A stretch of DNA of 64,000 nt from Nymphalis io (lineage: Eukaryota > Arthropoda > Insecta > Lepidoptera > Nymphalidae), in assembly GCF_905147045.1 (NCBI RefSeq), contig NC_065891.1:13649001-13713000 (forward strand), in the 5' to 3' direction. Under the pieces are notes generated by a model. The model was not told the origin of the DNA, ran no database searches, and was given only the letters and a program-made list of their open reading frames with translations. The position numbers were made by a program, and so were the translations under genes. Shown one piece after another: positions 58,478-64,000 of this stretch (its first letter is position 1; every line of letters starts with the position of its first letter).

Positions 58478-61400
58478 GTCTGTAAATTTTTATATTTTTA
58501 CAATAGGTTTTATTAAACACTCTTATAGTCTTATTACAATTTTCAAATAATATATTAAAACTGTTACATTCAATACAACATAATTTAAATAATAAATTAA
58601 TTACCCACTAATATTCATTAGTTATATTTTGTTTAAGGTGTTTTTCTCAACCAGATATATATTTTCTTAAGGAAGATGATCTTGCTAACAGTGTGACAGA
58701 GAAAATTCTCCGCAATAAATTTTATGATCCATTAATATCTAGCGATTCAGAAGATGAAAACATTACAATTAATTGGGATGAAGTATTTACCAAGAAAGAG
58801 AATGTAAGTTGAGTTTGTGAATATTTATTAAAAGTTTTTTTAAATAAATTTATTAAAAAAACTTTATTTTATTAACATTATACTAACTTGAAATATGACT
58901 GTTGACTGATATATCGTTGCCAACCACGAATGGTCTATTTAATAAAAATATATTTATTACATTGCAAAAAATATTTTACCTGTGAGATTCTAACTAAAGT
59001 TCATAACTTTAATACTTTAATCGTAATTGATTCAAGTATTTTCTAAAAAAATGCATATAAAGCACAAAGTTACAAAAGAATCAGTACTGAACCTGATATT
59101 GACGGGCCGGTTGGTGTGGTTTGTAGACACTTGCCTTTCACACCGAAGGTTGTGGGCTTGATTCCCACCCAGAACAGACATTTGTGTCCATGAACATGTC
59201 TGTTTATCCTAAGTCTGAGTGTAATTATCTATATAAGTATGTATTTACAAAAAAAAGTATATGTAGGATATCAGTTGTCTGGTTTCCATAGTACAAGCTT
59301 TGCTTAGCTTGGGATCAGGTGGCCGGGTGTGAATAATGTCCCAGGATATTAAAAGTTAAAAGTAAAAAAAGTTATATCTGAATAATCTTTTGATTACTTT
59401 AAGATACATATATTTATTATAGTCTGTAATATAGTCAAAATTAGTATTGTAAGGTCAAAATGTAATGTCATTTAATTGTATTGTTATAAATTGCTATAAT
59501 GGTGTATCATACTGTACTAGACTACTACTTTTTGTTATTTATTTTACGAAAATGCTGATGGTGTCTTATATAAATAAATAAGTTATTTTATGTGTGTCTG
59601 GTCTTTAAGATATATATTAATGAGTTGACTAAATAAAATATATATATATATATGTTTACTGTAGAATAAATTTATCATTGTATAATTATGTGGCTTGATG
59701 CTTTATACATTATTAATTAAAGGCCAAGCCACATAATCAATATTCAAATTTCTAACAAAGTGTCAAATTAAAAACTACCACCATGCTATTTTGACTCATT
59801 TTAAACATTAACTATTAAATATTTTCATTTGCCTGGTTAAATAAACCAATGTTTCTATCATTGTTGCATAATGACCTACTCTAATTTCAGTTGGGTCGAG
59901 AGCACAGCATCTATGTGCCATGTCTACCAGTGATTCAATACCCAAAGCTATCAGCCCTTACTGTACAACAACACTATCAGATCCTCAAGGTCATCTGTGC
60001 ACAAAATCCCCATGTCCTAGAGGAGATGTTCATACCAAGACCGACTAAAACTGATTGTCGAGTTTTTGAGGTAAAACCACACAAACATAGCTTAATAGAA
60101 TGTACTTATTTTATTTTGGTGGATACAGTACTGGTGGTAGTGCTTGGTGGTAGAGCTTTGTGCAGGTACTTATAAGGTCATAATAATTAACAGTGCCAAT
60201 GCCTATGGCCGCTGGTGACCACTTACCATCAGGTGGCCTATTTGCAAGTATACGTCTATAAGTTATAAAACTTAAAGCTGGTTCAAACCCGAGCATACAC
60301 CACTGATTTATCGTGTGATCTATTGTTGTTTATAATCCATCTCATACTCTCTCAGCTATGACATAAAAACATTTGAGAGAAAACCAAAAATTGAATGAGC
60401 TTCCTTAAAAGGAGAGGAGCTGTACTTGTGAAACACATAATTTTCGTTTGTTTTAAAGGAACTAAAGCCTATATATGAAAAAGAGCAAAAAGAATACAAG
60501 GAGTGGGCCAAAACTCTCTGGACTAATGTACACTGTGTCCGAGCGCTGCGTCCCAAGCCGACGATCGAAACTGTGTATGGCGCGAGTTTTAAGATGAGAG
60601 CCAGCGAAATGGAATCCTATCCTAAAACATTTAATATGGCGGCCCAAATACCTCTAGAAAGCAGGGATAGCACTATCGATTTGGTTCTAGACAAGGAATT
60701 GATAAATGTAAGTAAATATACATTATAACTTAAGCTGACTCGACTCAATTTAAAAATTTACTGCTATTAAACCTTTAAAATTCAATTAAGACGGTAAATG
60801 ACCGTACCGATCAATCTCCATATCATATCCTCCAGCGCACATGACATGTGCAAAATAATCTTGACGAGCCGGTTGGCGTGGTTGGTAGATGCTTGCCTTT
60901 CACGCCGAAGGTTGCGGGTTCGATTTCCACCCAGGACAGATACTTGTGTGCATGAAAATGTCTGTTTGTCCTGAGTCTGGGTGTAATTATATATATTTAA
61001 GTATGTATTTACAAAAGAAAAATAGTATATGTAGTATATCATTCATTCAGTTGTCTGGTTTCCATAGTACAAGCTCTGTACAAGCTTAATTTGGGATCAG
61101 ATGGCCGTGTCTGAAAAATGTCAAAAAAAAAAACTGTGTACTGTTAGCAAAACTGAGACATAAAAAAATGTTTTCTATTTTTTTTATTATTAAAAAATAT
61201 GTAGTTTATTTGGAACAAATTAAGAAGTAATACATATGTATAACATGTATATAGTCCTCGAATGAGCTTATTAAAAACATTTTTTTTTTTCTTTGCTCTG
61301 TTTTATTTTTTATAAAAAAATACAGTCCAAGTTGTACTTAGACTTGGGCATGTTTAAAACATATATTTATTTTGCAGGTGGATATAGAAGCGTTACCTCA

Positions 61401-63367
61401 AATTGAATGCAGGCCGATAACAAAGAAACTAAGTATAATGAAACCTTGTTTGATGCCGGAGCCGTGCAACAAACATCCTTGCAGATTCATCTTGCCACGT
61501 AAGACCAAGTTTTAATACAAAAATTTCTGTTCGGAAAATTTTATTGCCTTTTTGTATACAACGTGTGGGGTGATTTTTGAACGAATCAGTTAAACAAATT
61601 GTATGTGTTTCATTGCTCTCTGGCGAAGAATTAGATATTCTACAGCAAAACTTAGTATTGCTTTCGTTATGGTTTGAATTGTTAGTGAGCCAGTGTAATT
61701 AAAGGTACAAGGGATATAACATCTTAGTTCCCAAGGTTGTGCGTTTTTTTTTTATAGAATAGGAAGGCGGACGAGCATATGGGCCACCTGATGGTAAGTG
61801 GTCACCAAACGCCCTTAGACATTGGCATTGTAAGAAATGTTAAGCATCGCTTACATCACCAATGCGCCACCAACCTTGGGAACTAAGATGTTATGTCCCT
61901 TGTGCCTGTAATTACACTGGCTCACCAACCCTTCAAACAGGAACATAACAATACCAAGTACTGCTGTTTTGCGGTAGAATATCTGATGAGTGGGTGGTAC
62001 CCAGACGCTTGCACAAAGCTCTACCACCAGTATTTGCACGTTTTTTTATTTTGCAATGACGATTTGTTACTTGCTAGATATTAACAATTTCGATGATGTT
62101 GCAATCAAAGAACTGTTTCACGGATTTCCAACCAGTAGTTGGGATATTGGTGGTGACAACTAAACATCACGTGGCCCATATGCACGTTCGCCTACCTATT
62201 TAAAAAAAAAGTTACAACAAATTTAATAGTATCAAAACTTTTTCCATAGCATAATATAGGCTAATCTGTTAAACGGTATCAAAATATATTGATGTGAGTG
62301 TAAGCTAACAGAAGTTACAACAATTTAATGTTCACGTATCTTTAGGTTTATTTATGCAAATAAATAAAAATTAAATGTCTGATTGATTTCAAAATATCTG
62401 TCTCATTTTCAGTTAAGGTTTTATAAATATCTTTTTGATTAGGCTTTCGACACAAACTTAATTTTACGCTGATTTTGATAGTGATAGTCTCAAATAATAA
62501 TAATAAACGATGAGCTGGTTGGCGTGGTTGGTAGACTTGCCTTTCACACCGAAAAGGTTGTGGGTTCGATTTCCACCCAAGACAGACATTTGTGTGGTGT
62601 CTGTTTGTCCTAAGCTTTGTACAAGCTTAATTTGGGATCAGATGGCCGTGTGTGAAAAAAATGTCCCAGGATATTATTATTATTATTATAAGTATATTTG
62701 TAGATGAAAAGTCTGTTACTATACTTCCCTATACGGAGGTTCAAATGGAACTGGCGCAGTTCGCGGTCGCCAACGGCTGTGAGTACGTAGCCAGCGACAA
62801 CGCTCTCAGGTGCCTCGTGGAGCTGGACAGATCCTGGGATATTCCCATATCCGTCTGCTCCGTGTTTGGACCCGGTACGTTTATCATAACACACACACAC
62901 ATACACCGCTTCAATATTGATATTCATTTATAAATCAACACAAGCACAACCCTTAAAATCGATAGGCAATTGTTTCTCTCAGTACCAACGCAACGTACGC
63001 GTGCGTACTACGTGCGCCAGAAGCCCTGGGATCAAGCCAACTGGTCCGTATTCTAGATGATGTCAATGCTTACACTCTCGTGCCCAAACGGCCCCAAAGA
63101 CATATCCGGCGCCTGAACTCTGCTCTATTATCTGACCCGCGACAAATCGCAGGAACAGGGAACACACCTGTGTATCACGCGTGCGCAGTTTGCTAGTCTC
63201 CTCGCGTGTTGACAGCCTATTAGTGTCCTATTTCATGACTCTCTTTCCCTAGATGGTGAAACAACGAATATAGTCGTACTAGGGAACGAGTTCGCGATAA
63301 ACAAGGAGTCAGTTCAAATGCGAACCTACAGGGCCTACAGACACCTGCTACAGCACGCACTCTTGTC
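58452..63367 (+). CDS. Ice2: little elongation complex subunit 2 (ICE2/NARG2), 5' part, exons 1-7
   Basis: Seven coding exons join in frame: 58452-58477, 58638-58803, 59891-60070, 60459-60707, 61378-61498, 62704-62874 and 63253-63367. Together they make about 342 codons, and the gene continues past the window (exon 7 ends in phase 2). Recognition rests on remembered similarity to human ICE2. The YPKLSALTVQQHYQILK region corresponds to the YPRFSRFSQREQ region. SDNALRCLVELDRSWDIPIS plus VCSVFGPDGETTNIVV correspond to the conserved WEIPVCIQV segment. ICE2 is a subunit of the little elongation complex, which supports RNA polymerase II and III transcription of small nuclear RNA genes in the nucleus. 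The conserved NARG2 C-terminal domain would lie beyond the window. The 5' end lies in the palindrome's right arm. Introns are full of SINEs. No in-frame stops or frameshifts are seen. The exon 1/2 junction is the only doubtful splice. Confidence 0.8.
58638..58803 (+). CDS. Ice2: Ice2 exon 2
   Basis: Reads CFSQPDIYFLKEDDLANSV, then an acidic SSDSEDENITINWDEVF stretch, and ends at donor AAT|GTAAGT. An alternative acceptor, TTTTCTTAAG, would start the exon at 58672. It is the last exon inside the palindrome. Confidence 0.78.
58863..59100. other. start of unique DNA right of the palindrome (Ice2 intron 2)
   Basis: AT-rich intron sequence; symmetry stops at 58862/58863. Confidence 0.6.
59101..59369 (+). 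mobile_element. F3 tRNA-derived SINE, intron 2
   Basis: Head GACGGGCCGGTTGGTGTGG, a B-box-like GGCTTGATTCCC, and body TGTCTGTTTATCCTAAGTC to CCATAGTACAAGC, ending GTCCCAGGATATTAAAA. Same orientation as Ice2. Confidence 0.88.
59891..60070 (+). CDS. Ice2: Ice2 exon 3
   Basis: Acceptor TAATTTCAG, donor GAG|GTAAAA, 60 codons, phase 0 to 0. Contains SIYVPCLPVIQYPKLSALTV and a PHVLEEMFIPRP segment. An open frame runs on past the donor to 60175, but the similarity and splice site support the end at 60070. Confidence 0.88.
60129..60250 (+). mobile_element. F1 SINE, shortened, intron 3
   Basis: A doubled head (CTGGTGGTAGTGC, TGGTGGTAGAGC), then a jump to AACAGTGCCAATGCC and CTTACCATCAGGTGGCC. Confidence 0.75.
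60276..60425 (+). mobile_element. F2 SINE, decayed, intron 3
   Basis: GGTTCAAACCCGAGCATACACC, TTATAATCCATCTCATAC and TTAAAAGGAGAGGAGC keep F2 order. It ends about 30 bp before exon 4. Confidence 0.55.
60459..60707 (+). CDS. Ice2: Ice2 exon 4
   Basis: Acceptor TTTTAAAG, donor AAT|GTAAGT, 83 codons, phase 0 to 0. A charged helical start (EKEQKEYKEWAKTLW) is followed by a conserved-looking Lys/Pro region. Confidence 0.88.
60862..61133 (+). mobile_element. F3 tRNA-derived SINE, full length, intron 4
   Basis: Head TGACGAGCCGGTTGGCGTGG, B box GGGTTCGATTTCC, and body to GATGGCCGTGTCTGAAAAATG with an A-run. The best F3 copy here. Same orientation as the gene. Confidence 0.92.
61378..61498 (+). CDS. 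Ice2: Ice2 exon 5
   Basis: Acceptor TATTTTGCAG, donor CCAC|GTAAGA, phase 0 to 1. A Cys-containing stretch (KPCLMPEPCNKHPCRFILP) is a local oddity; I do not know if it binds metal. Confidence 0.87.
61631..62211 (+). mobile_element. old F1 SINE split by a nested insertion, intron 5
   Basis: The front part (61631-61740, TTAGATATTCTACAGC to TTCCCAAGGTTG) and the back part (62133-62211, CGTGGCCCATATGCACG to A-run) belong to one plus-strand F1 copy. They are separated by the 392-bp unit at 61741-62132. Confidence 0.75.
61741..62132 (-). mobile_element. nested F1 SINE plus 100-bp flank shared with palindrome arm
   Basis: A minus-strand F1 copy (61745-62032) carries at its head side 100 bp (62033-62132) that match 56369-56468 with one mismatch, although the two SINE bodies differ at many positions. 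In the element's own direction the extra 100 bp is 5'. Confidence 0.85.
62508..62690 (+). mobile_element. F3 SINE with deletion, adjoining exon 6
   Basis: Head GAGCTGGTTGGCGTGG, B box GGGTTCGATTTCC, an internal deletion, and tail GTCCCAGGA followed by (TTA)n. It ends only 13 bp before the exon 6 start, so its tail sits where the branch point and acceptor tract should be. Confidence 0.88.
62704..62874 (+). CDS. Ice2: Ice2 exon 6
   Basis: Acceptor ATATTTGTAG, donor CCCG|GTACGT, phase 1 to 1. Encodes YTEVQMELAQFAVANGCEYV and most of the conserved WDIPISVCSVFGP region. Confidence 0.9.
62875..63252 (+). other. Ice2 intron 6
   Basis: A short intron with an unusually GC-rich centre (63000-63200), unlike the AT-rich introns around it. 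No repeat head is recognised. Confidence 0.7.
63253..63367 (+). CDS. Ice2: Ice2 exon 7
   Basis: Acceptor TTTCCCTAG, donor TC|GTAAGT, phase 1 to 2. Reads DGETTNIVVLGNEFAINKES followed by a RAYRHLLQHALL helix-like end. The next exon is outside the window. Confidence 0.9.
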
Positions 63368-63479
63368 GTAAGTCGAACCCGACTCTGCACCTCGTAGTGA
63401 GAAAGAAAGATTATGTATAACAAAAGATAATTGTTTTTTCGCTTAGAGAGACTTTTTTGCGCTTGCTACACTATACCTA

Positions 63480-63525
63480 GTTGGCTCTAAGACTTCGAGC
63501 GTCAGATGGCGTCAGCGTGAGATTT
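63480..63525. repeat. short dispersed repeat, second copy
   Basis: Carries the same 19-mer as 4635-4653, followed directly by CGTGAGATT. Confidence 0.5.
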
Positions 63526-63679
63526 GTTATTGTAAGGGTTTTAAATATAAATGTGAAATCTTATTATAGAAAAGAATACCGTGCCCTAGGAAGGAATATT
63601 ATAGCATTTAAAAAGTCTTCAGTAATTTATTAGACGTCATATTATTTCATTATTCATGTTAGTATATACTTAAAAAAGA

Positions 63680-63847
63680 TTTTTTTTTTATAGAATAGGA
63701 AGGCGGACGAGCATATGGGCCACCTGATGGTAAGTGGTCACCAAACGCCCTTAGACATTGGCATTGTAAGAAATGTCAACCATCGCTTACATAGCCAATG
63801 CGCCACCTTGGGAACTAAGATTTTATGTCCCTTGTGCCTGTAATTAC
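63680..63847 (-). mobile_element. F1 SINE, 5'-truncated, intron 7
   Basis: T-run, TATAGAATAGGAAGGCGG to TTGTGCCTGTAATTAC, then abrupt change to the LINE fragment. Confidence 0.9.
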
Positions 63848-63848
63848 T

Positions 63849-64000
63849 ATTAATAACATGGTTGACTCTAAATATCTTCTAAGTAACATATTATTTAAAT
63901 GTCCTCGTCTTAGTGCTAGAAATAATTCTTTGTTCTTTGTACCCTCATGTAAAAATAAATTTACTAAGAATGTGTTTTTGTACCGTTCTTGCCTAAATTA
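63849..64000 (+). mobile_element. LINE ORF2 C-terminal fragment, cut by window end
   Basis: An open frame on the gene strand reads SKYLLSNILFKCPRLSARN, then NSLFFVPSCKNKFTKNVF and LYRSC. The S-LFFVP...LYRSC pattern resembles the end of LINE ORF2 proteins such as the one at 9363-9602. It is not a host exon as far as I can tell. Confidence 0.6.

Larger units (their letters stand above)
52431..58862. repeat. 6.4-kb palindrome with 3.2-kb arms
   Basis: Arm 52431-55646 is the reverse complement of 55647-58862 (positions sum to 111293). Every stretch I compared is identical, including four pairs of mirrored open frames, two mirrored F1 SINE copies, and ICE2 exons 1-2. There is no spacer: the centre is CTGCAG within TTTACTGCAGTAAA. 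No transposase frame is present. The arms contain host exons, so this is an inverted duplication rather than a DNA transposon. Confidence 0.95.

Noticed and set aside
52431..58862. Palindrome as a DNA transposon with long terminal inverted repeats
   Set aside because: There is no transposase and no spacer, the arms contain host exons, and the extra direct copy on the left is not a target-site duplication.
59891..60175. Frame extending exon 3 to 60175
   Set aside because: The extension past the GTAAAA donor runs into an F1 SINE, and exon 4 continues the protein in frame from 60070.

Overview
The window looks like AT-rich nuclear DNA of a butterfly, most likely a nymphalid. The evidence is several tRNA-derived SINE families of a type common in Lepidoptera, many 5'-truncated non-LTR retrotransposon tails, short exons with GT-AG introns, and no prokaryotic gene organisation. 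The species assignment is an inference from repeat types, not a database match.

From 1 to about 52 kb I recognise no protein-coding gene. This part is probably intergenic or a very large intron. It holds one intact-looking tRNA-Asp(GTC) gene (5301-5372) and an inverted, D-arm-deleted tRNA-Asp pseudogene about 1 kb away (4256-4319). It also holds two unrecognised candidate exons (2833-2930 and 6218-6346), many SINE copies from at least three families, LINE 3' fragments on both strands, other dispersed repeats, and a few repeat-free islands that look like possible enhancers (best at 8290-8600 and 34085-34330).

The most striking structure is a 6,432-bp palindrome at 52431-58862, centred on 55646/55647. 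Its two 3,216-bp arms appear identical wherever I compared them. A 284-bp direct copy of the start of the right arm (52148-52431 = 55640-55923) sits immediately left of it. The order is therefore unique flank, short forward piece, full inverted arm, full forward arm. This is the signature of two template switches, either in the genome or in a sequencing/assembly artefact. The turning point is a natural 14-bp palindrome, TTTACTGCAGTAAA.

The right arm runs into a real gene on the + strand, starting at 58452. At least seven exons, joined by GT-AG introns with consistent phases, encode a protein I recognise as little elongation complex subunit 2 (ICE2/NARG2). The gene continues past 64000. Because of the palindrome its exons 1-2 and upstream region also exist as a truncated, divergent copy on the - strand (52490-52841). 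The ICE2 introns are rich in SINEs. One SINE family (here called F3) occurs only there, always in sense, and one copy lies directly upstream of the exon 6 splice acceptor.

Repeat labels used here: F1, a SINE of about 295 bp with head TACTGGTGGTAGGGCTTTG and an A-rich tail; F2, a tRNA-headed SINE of about 300 bp with head GCCGAGATGGCCTAGTGG; F3, a tRNA-headed SINE with head GAGCCGGTTGGCGTGG; F4, a diverged repeat with the core AGTTCAGGCGCAGGACC; F5, an unnamed retroelement whose A-tail abuts TTATCCAGCG. All coordinates come from manual reading and repeat edges may be off by a few bases.
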